Shown one piece after another: positions 9,996 to 18,564 of a stretch of DNA of 64,000 nt. The position numbers and the translations under genes are program-made. Under the pieces are notes generated by a model that saw only the letters and a list, made by a program, of their open reading frames with translations, was not told the DNA's origin and did not search any database. This stretch comes from Aliidiomarina sp. GTDB taxonomy: Bacteria; Pseudomonadota; Gammaproteobacteria; Enterobacterales; Alteromonadaceae. Location: positions 79,919 through 143,918 of the forward strand of contig NZ_JAIUMR010000009.1 of assembly GCF_022565475.1 (NCBI RefSeq), written 5' to 3'. The stretch's first letter is position 1. The number at the start of each line of letters is the position of its first letter.

Positions 9996-11660
9996 ATGGC
10001 GAACCATGAAGTGGAACGCGAAAGTATGGAGTTTGATGTCCTCATTGTAGGCGCAGGCCCTGCAGGACTCAGTACTGCCTGTAAACTCGCTCAGCTTAAT
10101 CAAGAGCAAGGTGGTGACCTGCAAATTTGTGTGATCGAAAAAGGTTCTGAAGTCGGCGCGCATATTCTGTCTGGGGCTGTTTTTGAGCCACGCGCATTAA
10201 CCGAGTTATTTCCGGATTGGCAAGAACGCGGTGCGCCATTAACCACCGCGGTGAAACGTGATGATATTTTCATGTTCAAAAATGCTGATCAAGCCAGCAA
10301 ATTGCCGAATTTTATGGTTCCGAAAACCTTCCATAACGACGGCAACTATATTGTCAGCATGGGTAATGTTAGCCGTTGGTTAGCGAGCCAAGCAGAAGAG
10401 CTCGGTGTCGAAGTCTTCCCTGGCTTTGCTGCGGCTGAAGTCATTTATGATGAAAATAACGCGGTTGCTGGTGTGATTACCGGCGATATGGGCGTTGGTA
10501 TGGATGGCAAGCCAAAAGACGAATACATGCCGGGCATGGAATTGCGGGCGAAATACACTGTCTTCGCCGAAGGCTGTCGCGGTCACTTGGGTAAAGAGCT
10601 TATTCAACATTATCAGCTCGACAAAGACAGCACTGCCCAACATTATGCGATTGGTTTTAAAGAAATCTGGGACGTTCCAGCTGAACAACACGAAGAAGGC
10701 GTCGTCGTTCACAGCGCCGGATGGCCACTAAAAGATCACGCGTCGGGTGGCGGATACATGTATCACGCTGAGGGCGGACAGGTGTTTGTCGGTTTAATTA
10801 TCGATTTGAATTACACCAATCCAAACTTAAACCCATTTGCCGAATTCCAGCGCTTTAAGCACCACCCAGAGATCCGCAAAGTGCTCGAAAACGGCAAACG
10901 AGTCAGCTATGGTGCGCGCGCCATCGCCAAAGGTGGTTTCTATTCGCTACCGAAGATGACTATGCCCGGTGCCATTCTCGTGGGTTGTGACGCAGGTACC
11001 CTCAACTTTGCAAAAATCAAAGGTAATCACACCGCCATGAAGAGTGGTTTATTAGCTGCAGAAACTTTATTTACTGCATTGCAAGCAAATAAATCAGGCG
11101 CGGATTTAACCGAATATACCGAGGCATTTAAACAGTCTTGGTTATACGACGAACTCTATCGTTCGCGTAACTTTGGCCCTGCCGTACACAAGTTTGGAAT
11201 GTGGCTTGGTGGTGCCTACAATACCCTCGATCAGAACTACTTTGGAGGCAAACTCCCCTTTACACTGAAGGATGTCACTCCTGATCATGAGGGGATGCAA
11301 CTTGCATCTGATGCGGCTGTAATTGATTATCCAAAGCCTGACAATAAACTATCCTTCGACCGCAACTCATCGGTTTATTTATCCAATACCAACCATGAAG
11401 AAGATCAGCCGTGTCATTTACAATTAAAAGACCCAGCCATTCCGATTCAGGTGAATTTAGCCAAGTATAATGAGCCAGCCCAACGTTATTGCCCGGCTGG
11501 CGTATACGAAGTAGTCACCAGTGATAGCGGCGAAAAACGTTTCCAAATTAATGCACAAAACTGCATTCATTGTAAAACTTGTGATATTAAAGACCCGAGT
11601 CAAAATATCCGCTGGGTAACGCCGGAAGGAACGGGTGGACCAAACTATCCGAACATGTAA
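9996..11660 (+). CDS. etfD: Electron transfer flavoprotein-ubiquinone oxidoreductase
   Basis: Membrane-associated FAD and [4Fe-4S] enzyme (554 residues) that takes electrons from reduced ETF and passes them to ubiquinone. The FAD dinucleotide-binding motif DVLIVGAGPAGLSTACKLA is near residue 12. The C-terminus has the iron-sulfur cysteines RYCPAGVYEV and NCIHCKTCDIKDP followed by WVTPEGTGGPNY, as in the family. The ATG at 9996 follows TAAGGAG. It is monocistronic with a strong terminator downstream. It is the natural electron outlet for isovaleryl-CoA dehydrogenase (window start) and FadE (40027-42342). The ETF alpha/beta genes are not in the window. Confidence 0.95.
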   Translation: MANHEVERESMEFDVLIVGAGPAGLSTACKLAQLNQEQGGDLQICVIEKGSEVGAHILSGAVFEPRALTELFPDWQERGAPLTTAVKRDDIFMFKNADQASKLPNFMVPKTFHNDGNYIVSMGNVSRWLASQAEELGVEVFPGFAAAEVIYDENNAVAGVITGDMGVGMDGKPKDEYMPGMELRAKYTVFAEGCRGHLGKELIQHYQLDKDSTAQHYAIGFKEIWDVPAEQHEEGVVVHSAGWPLKDHASGGGYMYHAEGGQVFVGLIIDLNYTNPNLNPFAEFQRFKHHPEIRKVLENGKRVSYGARAIAKGGFYSLPKMTMPGAILVGCDAGTLNFAKIKGNHTAMKSGLLAAETLFTALQANKSGADLTEYTEAFKQSWLYDELYRSRNFGPAVHKFGMWLGGAYNTLDQNYFGGKLPFTLKDVTPDHEGMQLASDAAVIDYPKPDNKLSFDRNSSVYLSNTNHEEDQPCHLQLKDPAIPIQVNLAKYNEPAQRYCPAGVYEVVTSDSGEKRFQINAQNCIHCKTCDIKDPSQNIRWVTPEGTGGPNYPNM

Positions 11661-11682
11661 TCAAACTGACTTTATTTAAATT

Positions 11683-11723
11683 AAAAAAGCCAACGTTTTA
11701 TAAATGTTGGCTTTTTTCTTTTT
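11683..11723 (+). terminator. Intrinsic terminator after etfD
   Basis: AAAAAAGCCAAC at 11683-11694 pairs with GTTGGCTTTTTT at 11706-11717 around an 11-base AT-rich loop and is followed by more T. The A-run on the left arm could let it work on both strands, although only the etfD side has a gene reading into it. Confidence 0.88.
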
Positions 11724-11908
11724 AATAGATGTCGATTATTATTAGTTTTGTAAGTATTTGGCTAATTCATTTCGAAAAACATTGTGAGCAAGTAGACGCT
11801 TCGTTTACTATAACGTCATTAAATACTAGTTTAGGTATTTAAATAAAGAGTGTAAGGGAGTACGTCAATTAACAATTCATATTTAACGTATTAACGACAG
11901 GAATATCC

Positions 11909-12313
11909 ATGCAAGAATTTACCGACATCCTCACCCACGCTCGCCGCCTAAATGCTGCAACGAAAGACTTAACGGTTGCAGAACTGGAAGATGTGGCTAG
12001 TAAATTAGCGACGGTCATCGAAAAGCGCAAAGAAGAAGAAGCGGAACTCCGCCGCGAACAACAAGAAAAGCTCGCTGAAATCGAACGCTTTCGGAAACAG
12101 CTAGAAGAAGCTGGTTTGAGCCCAGAAGATTTATTAGCAGGTGAAGTGATTGCCAGCAGCAAAACACGTAAAACACGTCAACCCAAGCCGGCAAAATATG
12201 CCTATGTGGACGCCAATGGCGAACGCAAAACTTGGACGGGCCAAGGCCGTACACCCAAGGTGATTCAGCAAGCCCTTGATAAAGGTCGAACGCTGGAAAG
12301 CTTCGAAATTTAA
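11909..12313 (+). CDS. H-NS family nucleoid-associated protein
   Basis: A 134-residue H-NS-like DNA-binding protein. The N-terminal two thirds is a charged coiled coil (roughly residues 20-75, rich in E, K and R) for oligomerisation. A basic linker leads to a C-terminal H-NS DNA-binding domain with KYAYVDANGERKTWTGQGRTP, matching the family core (Y-x-D-x-x-G-x-x-x-x-W-x-G-x-G-R-x-P). H-NS proteins silence AT-rich DNA and bridge chromosomal segments. The 195 bases upstream (after the etfD terminator) are AT-rich and contain a weak promoter-like pair, TTGTGA at 11782 and TACTAT at 11806, 18 bases apart. A terminator hairpin follows. Whether this is the main H-NS or a paralogue cannot be told. 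Confidence 0.93.
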   Translation: MQEFTDILTHARRLNAATKDLTVAELEDVASKLATVIEKRKEEEAELRREQQEKLAEIERFRKQLEEAGLSPEDLLAGEVIASSKTRKTRQPKPAKYAYVDANGERKTWTGQGRTPKVIQQALDKGRTLESFEI

Positions 12314-12323
12314 CGGCAATAAT

Positions 12324-12350
12324 AAAGGGAGCGAATTTCGCTCCCTTTTT
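12324..12350. terminator. Bidirectional terminator between the H-NS gene and the DUF4097-like gene
   Basis: AAAGGGAGCGA and TCGCTCCCTTTTT form an 11-bp stem with a 3-base loop. The two genes converge here; the left arm starts with A and the right ends in T, so it can serve both strands, best for the plus strand. Confidence 0.85.
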
Positions 12351-12364
12351 CTTAGCGCATGTAA

Positions 12365-13006
12365 TTAGCGTAATTTTACTTCGACATCACCAACACCAAC
12401 GGTGGCTTCGATTTTTGCATGCCCCGTCAATGTCGCTTCGGCACTCTCACTGACAACGCGACGGCGGCTATCCACCTTGTCAGTACCCGTAATACGTGCG
12501 GCTCCAACACCTGAACTGACGTCGACTTGACCGGCGCTGTCGCGCGGTGCTGTCACCTTAATATCACCTACGCCGAGATCGGCAATAAAGTTCGAAGCTC
12601 CAATCACTGCATCAATAGCACCCACGCCTTGTTGCAATTCAATTGCAGGCACAGCCGGCAAACGAATGGTCCAAACTGCATTGACATTATTTTCTTTGTA
12701 ACCCAAAGACAAGGTGTCACCGCGTTGCCAAATCTCTATATCCTGCTCACTGACGTCGGGTTTGCGCCGGAAGAACCCGCGGCCTTTCACTTCAAATTCA
12801 ACGGTGACCTGGGCTTCTGTACCCTCAATCGTGCGTAATTTGATTTCGCCGACCGCATTATTAATCACAACATTTTCAATGCCACCCAAATCAAATGTAT
12901 GTGAAACCTTGCCGTCCGCTGCCTGAGCTGAAGCGACAAAACTGAACGGAACTAAAGCTGCAAAAGCTGTAATAGCAGCGTAACTCGCTAAACGATTAAT
13001 CGTCAT
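12365..13006 (-). CDS. Exported DUF4097-like beta-repeat protein
   Basis: About 213 residues with a signal peptide ending near SAQA-ADG. The mature part is a series of short beta repeats (DLGGIENVVINNAVGEIKL, GVGAIDAVIGA, DLGVGDIKVTAP, SSGVGAARITG, TVGVGDVEVKL) recalling the DUF4097/putative adhesin beta-helix fold. Function is unknown; such proteins are periplasmic or surface exposed. I prefer the second of two close ATGs (13006) because GAGGG sits 6-7 bases before it and abuts the first (13012). A perfect 8-bp dyad lies just upstream. No operon partner. Confidence 0.72.
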   Translation of the reverse strand: MTINRLASYAAITAFAALVPFSFVASAQAADGKVSHTFDLGGIENVVINNAVGEIKLRTIEGTEAQVTVEFEVKGRGFFRRKPDVSEQDIEIWQRGDTLSLGYKENNVNAVWTIRLPAVPAIELQQGVGAIDAVIGASNFIADLGVGDIKVTAPRDSAGQVDVSSGVGAARITGTDKVDSRRRVVSESAEATLTGHAKIEATVGVGDVEVKLR

Positions 13007-13030
13007 GGTCATTTCCCTCTTTGATGCATG

Positions 13031-13055
13031 TGAAGTCGCTCTGCTGTCGACTTCA
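13031..13055. promoter_or_regulatory. Perfect 8-bp dyad upstream of the DUF4097-like gene
   Basis: TGAAGTCG at 13031-13038 and CGACTTCA at 13048-13055 are perfect inverted copies with a 9-base spacer, about 25 bases before the start codon of the minus-strand gene. It could be an operator or a 5' leader hairpin. No T-run argues against a terminator. Confidence 0.45.
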
Positions 13056-13235
13056 AATCAGTTAATTACTCCGTTTTAGTTAAGCAATTCTTAGGCCAAA
13101 TCTGTTATATCGTTGTTTTTAAATGATTTTTTTAATTTCGGCAGACCATCAAAGAAATCAAAACATAGCGAATACCATCGAATTATGGTCAAATACACAA
13201 AGTTTTCCAGTAGATTGACGAAAGGAGAATTCGCG

Positions 13236-13955
13236 GTGAGTGAACACGTATCTGAGCAGCAATGGACCATCGAGCCGATCGGTTATATCCGCTCCCCCTA
13301 TCGTCAAAAGTTTGCGATTCCACGACAACCTGGCTTGGTGAAAAGCGCCATTGGCAGCATTGAATTGGTTGCACCTTTTGATCATCCAGACTGCTTGCGC
13401 GGTATCGAAGACTTTAGTCACCTCTGGCTTAGTTTTGTATTTCATGAAACCGCTGCCCAAGGATGGAAGCCACTCGTCAGGCCTCCGCGACTCGGTGGCA
13501 ATGCCAAGAAAGGAGTGTTGGCAACGCGTTCGACATTTCGCCCGAATGCACTTGGCCTCTCGGTTGTCGAGCTGGTCGATGTGCAAATCAGTCCTAAGCC
13601 AAAACTGATTGTCCGTGGTTTAGACTTACTCGACGGTACCCCCATCATTGATATCAAGCCCTACCTACCCTACGCGGACGCCATCCCCAATGCGCGTGGT
13701 GGTTTTGCCGACGACCGACCGTCAACCGGAGTGACGATTGAATTTAGCGAAGCTGCAGAAGCGGGCTTGCTGCAAGCCCATGCGCATCCACACTTGCGAC
13801 AGTTAATCAGCGAAGTACTCGGCCAAGATCCACGGCCGGGTTATCAACGTGAACAAAATTGGCAGAAAGAATATGGCATGCACCTCTATCACTACAACAT
13901 TAAATGGCGCGTGCAAGACAATATCGCAACGGTGACACAAGTGAGCGCCGAATGA
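13236..13955 (+). CDS. trmO: tRNA (adenine(37)-N6)-methyltransferase TrmO (TsaA family)
   Basis: SAM-dependent enzyme that N6-methylates t6A37 in tRNA-Thr to m6t6A. The 239-residue product begins QQWTIEPIGYIRSPYRQKFAIPRQ, a clear TrmO/TsaA start, then shows LRGIEDFSHLWLSFVFHE, TRSTFRPNALGLSVVEL and GLDLLDGTPIIDIKPYLPY, the core TrmO motifs. The GTG at 13236 follows AAAGGAGAATTCGCG, a strong ribosome site; the frame stays open upstream to 13113 but that part has no family likeness. Length matches E. coli TrmO (about 235). The proS promoter lies directly after it. Confidence 0.93.
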   Translation: MSEHVSEQQWTIEPIGYIRSPYRQKFAIPRQPGLVKSAIGSIELVAPFDHPDCLRGIEDFSHLWLSFVFHETAAQGWKPLVRPPRLGGNAKKGVLATRSTFRPNALGLSVVELVDVQISPKPKLIVRGLDLLDGTPIIDIKPYLPYADAIPNARGGFADDRPSTGVTIEFSEAAEAGLLQAHAHPHLRQLISEVLGQDPRPGYQREQNWQKEYGMHLYHYNIKWRVQDNIATVTQVSAE

Positions 13956-13970
13956 GCGCCATAAAAGACT

Positions 13971-13998
13971 TTGTTGCCTGCGCGCAGACTGCTAGAAT
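13971..13998 (+). promoter_or_regulatory. Probable proS promoter
   Basis: TTGTTG at 13971-13976 and TAGAAT at 13993-13998 are spaced by 16 bases, about 41 bases before the proS start, in the only gap between trmO and proS. Confidence 0.5.
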
Positions 13999-14039
13999 GC
14001 GCGTTTATTTATCACCCCATCTGTGCGAGACATAATGAC

Positions 14040-15761
14040 ATGCGGACGAGTCAGTACCTTCTTGGAACATTAAAAGAAACGCCAGCCGATGCAGAAGTCA
14101 TCAGCCATCAACTCATGCTGCGTGCCGGCATGGTGCGTAAAGTCGCCTCTGGCCTCTACACGTGGACCCCTACAGGTCTGAAGGTATTGCGCAAGGTTGA
14201 GCAAGTGGTGCGTGAAGAAATGGAGCGCGCCGGCGCCATTGAAATTTTAATGCCGATGGTACAACCCGCAGATTTATGGGAAGAGTCTGGCCGTTGGGAA
14301 GACTACGGTCCTGAGTTGCTGCGCATTAAAGATCGCCATATGCGTGACTTCGTCCTCGGTCCAACCCACGAAGAAGTGATCTCCGAGCTCGTGCGTAAAG
14401 AAATCAGCAGCTATAAACAGTTGCCGATGAACCTGTTTCAAATGCAAACTAAATTCCGTGACGAAATTCGCCCGCGTTTTGGCGTTATGCGCTCGCGTGA
14501 ATTCCTGATGAAAGATGCCTATTCATTTCATACGTCGCAGGCGTCTTTAGAAACAACCTATCAGGCGATGTACGACGCCTATTGCAACATTTTCACTCGC
14601 CTCGGCCTCGATTTCCGCCCCGTTATCGCCGACACGGGTTCGATTGGTGGCAGCGTGTCGCACGAGTTCCATGTGCTCGCGGGGTCTGGTGAAGACGACA
14701 TCGCATTCTCCGACAGCTCCGACTACGCCGCCAACGTTGAGCTAGCCGAAGCCATTGCCAGTGCATCTGCACCCGCTGCGGCAACGGCTGAAATGACCAA
14801 AATAGCTACACCTGACGCAAAAACCATTAAAGCCTTGGTTGAACAATTTGCTATGGTCATCGAGAAAACCGTCAAAACTCTGATTGTTCACGCGGCAGCA
14901 AGTGACGATCCAACTGCACCGAAATTCGTTGCTCTGTTAGTGCGTGGTGACCATGAGCTCAACGAAATCAAAGCAGCGAAGCACCCTGCTGTTGCCTCGC
15001 CGTTGGTGTTTGCGAGTGACGAAGAAATTCGCGCTACTATCGGTGCTGGTCCGGGTTCGTTAGGCCCCGTTGGGTTGAATATTCCCTGCATTGTCGATCG
15101 CAGCGTTGCAGTCATGAGCGACTTTGCCGCCGGCGCCAATGAAGATGGCTTCCACTTCTTTAATATTAATTGGCAACGTGATGCCAACTACACGGAAATT
15201 GCTGACTTACGCAATGTCAAAGCCGGTGACCCCAGCCCCGATGGCAACGGCACTTTGAGTATCGCTCGTGGTATCGAGGTCGGTCACATTTTCCAACTTG
15301 GCACCAAGTACAGCGATGCCATGAAAGTGGGTGTACTGAACGAAGAAGGTAAACATCAAACCCTCATTATGGGTTGTTACGGTATCGGTGTATCTCGCAT
15401 CGTTGCCGCTGCGATTGAGCAAAATCATGACGACAACGGCATTATTTGGCCGGCGGCCATGGCACCATTCCAAGTGGTCGTGCTACCCATGAACATGCAC
15501 AAATCGGCACGCGTCCAAGAGGTTGCAGAATCGCTTTATGCGGACCTGAAGGCCGCTGGCATTGAGGTCTTATTTGACGATCGCAAAGAACGTCCGGGCG
15601 TTATGTTTGCCGATATGGAATTAATCGGTATTCCGCATACGATTGTCATCGGTGAGCGCAACCTTGATGAACAAGCCGTTGAGTATAAGAACCGTCGCAC
15701 GGGTGAGAAAGAAAAGCTCGCAATTGCTGACGTGGTTCAGTTTATTCAAAGCCTTCAATAG
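14040..15761 (+). CDS. proS: Prolyl-tRNA synthetase
   Basis: Class II aminoacyl-tRNA synthetase, 573 residues (E. coli 572). Motif 1 lies near the start ([40 protein letters not shown]), motif 2 at [21 protein letters not shown], motif 3 at [17 protein letters not shown]. The insertion between motifs 2 and 3 is the YbaK-like editing domain of bacterial ProRS, which clears Ala-tRNA-Pro. The anticodon-binding domain is C-terminal. The ATG at 14040 gives the family N-terminus; the frame extends to 13971 but through the promoter. A terminator follows. Confidence 0.97.
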   Translation: MRTSQYLLGTLKETPADAEVISHQLMLRAGMVRKVASGLYTWTPTGLKVLRKVEQVVREEMERAGAIEILMPMVQPADLWEESGRWEDYGPELLRIKDRHMRDFVLGPTHEEVISELVRKEISSYKQLPMNLFQMQTKFRDEIRPRFGVMRSREFLMKDAYSFHTSQASLETTYQAMYDAYCNIFTRLGLDFRPVIADTGSIGGSVSHEFHVLAGSGEDDIAFSDSSDYAANVELAEAIASASAPAAATAEMTKIATPDAKTIKALVEQFAMVIEKTVKTLIVHAAASDDPTAPKFVALLVRGDHELNEIKAAKHPAVASPLVFASDEEIRATIGAGPGSLGPVGLNIPCIVDRSVAVMSDFAAGANEDGFHFFNINWQRDANYTEIADLRNVKAGDPSPDGNGTLSIARGIEVGHIFQLGTKYSDAMKVGVLNEEGKHQTLIMGCYGIGVSRIVAAAIEQNHDDNGIIWPAAMAPFQVVVLPMNMHKSARVQEVAESLYADLKAAGIEVLFDDRKERPGVMFADMELIGIPHTIVIGERNLDEQAVEYKNRRTGEKEKLAIADVVQFIQSLQ

Positions 15762-15779
15762 GTTTTGTGGTTCATAGTA

Positions 15780-15815
15780 AAAAGCGAGTCTGCGGTGTGC
15801 GCATGACTCGCTTTT
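15780..15815. terminator. Bidirectional terminator between proS and gpt
   Basis: AAAAGCGAGTC at 15780-15790 pairs with GACTCGCTTTT at 15805-15815. The 14-base loop can form a small extra stem. The flanking genes converge and A and T runs sit at both arms, so it suits both strands. Confidence 0.88.
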
Positions 15816-15837
15816 CTAATGAACAGAATTGGTAATT

Positions 15838-16323
15838 CTAGCGATCTTCACCAGCTAATGGGTCAACGTAATGCAGGTGCATGTCCCAAGGAAAGTGAAT
15901 CCACGTTTCTTGTCCCACTTCGCCCTCATATTCATCAACCAGCGGCATCCCTTCCGGCTTTGCATACACGGTAATAAATTTTGCTTTCGGCAAACGTTGA
16001 CGTAAAAAGCGCAACGTGTTGCCGGTATCGACTAAATCGTCGACCACTAAAAATCCTTCACCGTCACTCGTTGCAGTTAATTGATTGAGCAGCTCTGGCT
16101 CCGCCGCTTGTGACTGGTGTGCATAACTCCGCACACAAGCACTTTCGACGAGGCGAATATTGAGTTCGCGAGCGATAATCGCTCCCGGCACTAAGCCACC
16201 GCGACTGACGGCAATAATCCCTCGCCATTGTTCGGCAGGCAACTGTCGGCGCGCTAATTCACGAGTCGCACGATGCAACTCTTCCCAGGAAACGAAATAT
16301 TCTTGATGGTCGTGCAATCCCAT
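15838..16323 (-). CDS. gpt: Xanthine-guanine phosphoribosyltransferase
   Basis: Purine salvage enzyme joining xanthine or guanine to PRPP. The 161-residue protein carries the PRPP loop FLVVDDLVDTGNTLRF and the N-terminal loop VSRGGLVPGAIIARELNI, with the late HFPWDM segment typical of XGPRT. E. coli Gpt is 152 residues, so this is slightly longer. It is a single gene, convergent with proS and divergent from the ferredoxin gene. Confidence 0.92.
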   Translation of the reverse strand: MGLHDHQEYFVSWEELHRATRELARRQLPAEQWRGIIAVSRGGLVPGAIIARELNIRLVESACVRSYAHQSQAAEPELLNQLTATSDGEGFLVVDDLVDTGNTLRFLRQRLPKAKFITVYAKPEGMPLVDEYEGEVGQETWIHFPWDMHLHYVDPLAGEDR

Positions 16324-16422
16324 GCTTGCTCCTTTTGTGCTAGCATTCTGTTTTTAATTGCAAGTTAGTATACCATCATATAACTGCTTCTTTTTGATTG
16401 GAAACAAACAGGAAAAAATAAT

Positions 16423-16743
16423 ATGCCACGTGCAATCATCATCGACAGCAAAGGCGGCCAATACGACGTTGACGTTGAAGTCGGACAAAATCTAATGGAA
16501 GCGGCCACGGATCAAGGGATCGATGGCATTATTGGTGAGTGCGGTGGCGTCATGTCTTGCGCCACCTGCCATGTTTATGTTGATCCTGAATGGTTCGACA
16601 AACTGCCGCCAGTCGGTGACATTGAAGAAAGTATGTTGGACGTTGCCCGCGATCCGCAAGACAACAGCCGTTTAAGCTGCCAGATTGAAATGACAGATGA
16701 GCTCGATGGCTTGATCGTGCGCCTACCGGTTAGTCAGTTTTAA
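16423..16743 (+). CDS. [2Fe-2S] ferredoxin, adrenodoxin/putidaredoxin type
   Basis: Small 106-residue electron carrier with cysteines at about 40, 46, 49 and 86 in the spacing C-x5-C-x2-C-x36-C, the vertebrate-type (adrenodoxin, putidaredoxin, Isc Fdx) pattern. It ends in a short RLPVSQF tail. It is not in an isc operon here and has no P450 or reductase neighbour, so its partner is unknown. AGGAA precedes the ATG. It ends three bases before the convergent NAD kinase-like gene. Confidence 0.9.
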   Translation: MPRAIIIDSKGGQYDVDVEVGQNLMEAATDQGIDGIIGECGGVMSCATCHVYVDPEWFDKLPPVGDIEESMLDVARDPQDNSRLSCQIEMTDELDGLIVRLPVSQF

Positions 16744-16745
16744 CC

Positions 16746-17903
16746 CTAGATCGCTGCGATCGCCATAAATGTGCGATCGTGATAGCCGGTGATCACTGGA
16801 ATAAATCCGCTCAACGCTTGATCGAGTTCACGATCACCGGTGTCGACCCGCAAGGGGCGACCATCGAGTTGCTGTAGTTTGCGTTTGCTCGCAACGACAA
16901 TGAAGCGCTCGCGGCCAACGGCACGCAACACCGCTGGCGTTAACTGCTGATTACCGCGACCGAACAGATGTCCTTGACCGCCAATCAGCGTAACCACTAA
17001 ATACACAGCGCGGCCTGCATTCACCGCTTCGTCGACTAAGCCTTCCAGCTGCGACCCAATGACGTCCCGCGCAACAATCGTTTGATTTTGAATGACATCG
17101 ACGCCTAACAAGGTATTCGGCAGGCTAAGTTCTTGCATAATAAACTCAACCGTTGAGCCAGAACCCATGATGTAAAGCGCATCATCGTCCATCCCTTCAA
17201 TTACATCGGCGGCGATGTCCGCCAGCACCAATTCGTCGGATTCTTTGCCGCCAATTTTGACTGCTTGTAAATATTCCAGCTCGCCCGGCACCTGCATTTC
17301 GCCATAACGACGTGCGCGTACCGTCCCTTGACGAAATGCCTGTTCGTCAATATCCATCACGTCAGCGGCTCGCAGTGTGGTCAACTGCCCCTCGAGCAAC
17401 TGCGCTAACACTTTACCTGCAGCTATCGGCGTAATGGCGTAAACTCCAGAGTGAATCTTAACGCCAGCGGGAATACCCAGCACAGGTAAGTTCGGCTGCT
17501 GGCTCACCGTCAGCTGAGCGCAGACATCCCGCGCGGTTCCGTCACCACCGGCAAAAATGAGTAAATCGGGTTCGGCCACGACGATCGCTGCTACGGCAGC
17601 TTGCGTGTCTTCGGCTTCAGTCTGCGCCGCTGCCGCCGTGTAAACAACCTCGTAAGTGAAACCCAAGGCCGCCAATACATCAGCGCCCATCGCACCTGCT
17701 GCAGTGACAAAACGAATCTGCTGCGCGTGGCTTTGCACCAACGCCAAGGCCTCGGTCACCCGCTGCTGGGCGCGCAACTCAGCACCTCGAGCCAGAGCTT
17801 CCGCTCGTGTTTCTGCACCATCGCTGCCCTTCAAGGCGACTGCACCACCAATCCCCGCAAACGGATTAATGACCAAACCAAAGGTGTAGATTGTTTCACT
17901 CAT
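16746..17903 (-). CDS. ATP-NAD kinase family protein (AcoX-like)
   Basis: A 385-residue protein with an NAD kinase-type nucleotide motif, LIFAGGDGTARDV, around residues 115-127, an N-terminal GLVINPFAGIGGAVALKG typical of the AcoX-like branch, and GSGSTVEFIMQEL later. NAD kinases phosphorylate NAD to NADP, but many members of this long branch have no tested substrate. It overlaps epmC by four bases (ATGA), so it is the last gene of the prmB-aroC-MFS-S9-epmC minus-strand run. A canonical shorter NAD kinase (nadK) is expected elsewhere in the genome; I infer this is a paralogue. Confidence 0.85.
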   Translation of the reverse strand: MSETIYTFGLVINPFAGIGGAVALKGSDGAETRAEALARGAELRAQQRVTEALALVQSHAQQIRFVTAAGAMGADVLAALGFTYEVVYTAAAAQTEAEDTQAAVAAIVVAEPDLLIFAGGDGTARDVCAQLTVSQQPNLPVLGIPAGVKIHSGVYAITPIAAGKVLAQLLEGQLTTLRAADVMDIDEQAFRQGTVRARRYGEMQVPGELEYLQAVKIGGKESDELVLADIAADVIEGMDDDALYIMGSGSTVEFIMQELSLPNTLLGVDVIQNQTIVARDVIGSQLEGLVDEAVNAGRAVYLVVTLIGGQGHLFGRGNQQLTPAVLRAVGRERFIVVASKRKLQQLDGRPLRVDTGDRELDQALSGFIPVITGYHDRTFMAIAAI

Positions 17904-18559
17904 GCCTGCTCCTCCAGCCGCTGCTGCTCGCGTTCAAGCATCTGCGCGCCAAACCGATGGAAGTCTTCAACCTGTGGGAAATTTGTTTGATAAAACGCAC
18001 ACAAACGCTCGCCAAAGCGAACCGCTCGTGGAGGCCAAGAACTCGCTGCCCGTTGCAACGCGCGTTGAATCACCTGCTGAGTAAATGCCAAACGATTCGG
18101 TGGCTCACTTCCGGAGAGGTTATCAACACTAATTTCAAATTCAATGTTAGCGCATAAACTCAGCAGCCACTCCACAGCTTGCGGGGTAATCTCGACCTGT
18201 TCAAATGCCGCCTGTTGTGCAGTATTGCGGCCATCCGGTGCGTACCAATAACGAAAATCAACGAACTGACGACGCACTTTACCGGCCACACACCAATGGG
18301 CAATCTCGTGCAGTGCTGAGCGGGCGAAACCATGCGCAAAAACAATCCGATGATACGGCTGAACTTGGCGTGCAGAAATCGACGCCGGTAAATAAATGGG
18401 CTCAGCGAAGCCGGCCTGCTGACCATTAATCAGCACCGTCTGTTCAGTCGTTTGGAACTCACTATTAAACAGGCGGATCAATTGATCCGCCTGTGATTCT
18501 GTCTGCTGTGACAGACTTTGTGCTGGTTGCTGCGCAACCGTATTGGCGTTAGCCAACAT
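17900..18559 (-). CDS. epmC: Elongation factor P hydroxylase EpmC
   Basis: Non-haem iron enzyme (E. coli YfcM) that hydroxylates the beta-lysylated lysine of EF-P. The 219-residue protein has ALHEIAHWCVAGKVRRQFVDFRYWY followed by PDGR, the family core, with metal-ligand candidates His84, Glu85 and His88, then FEQVEITPQAVEWLL and VSVDNLSG-like residues. The first 30 residues are low-complexity and differ from E. coli. It lies five bases after the S9 peptidase gene. The epmA/epmB partners are not in the window. Nearness to aroC and prmB matches E. coli. Confidence 0.92.
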   Translation of the reverse strand: MLANANTVAQQPAQSLSQQTESQADQLIRLFNSEFQTTEQTVLINGQQAGFAEPIYLPASISARQVQPYHRIVFAHGFARSALHEIAHWCVAGKVRRQFVDFRYWYAPDGRNTAQQAAFEQVEITPQAVEWLLSLCANIEFEISVDNLSGSEPPNRLAFTQQVIQRALQRAASSWPPRAVRFGERLCAFYQTNFPQVEDFHRFGAQMLEREQQRLEEQA

Positions 18560-18564
18560 ACCTA

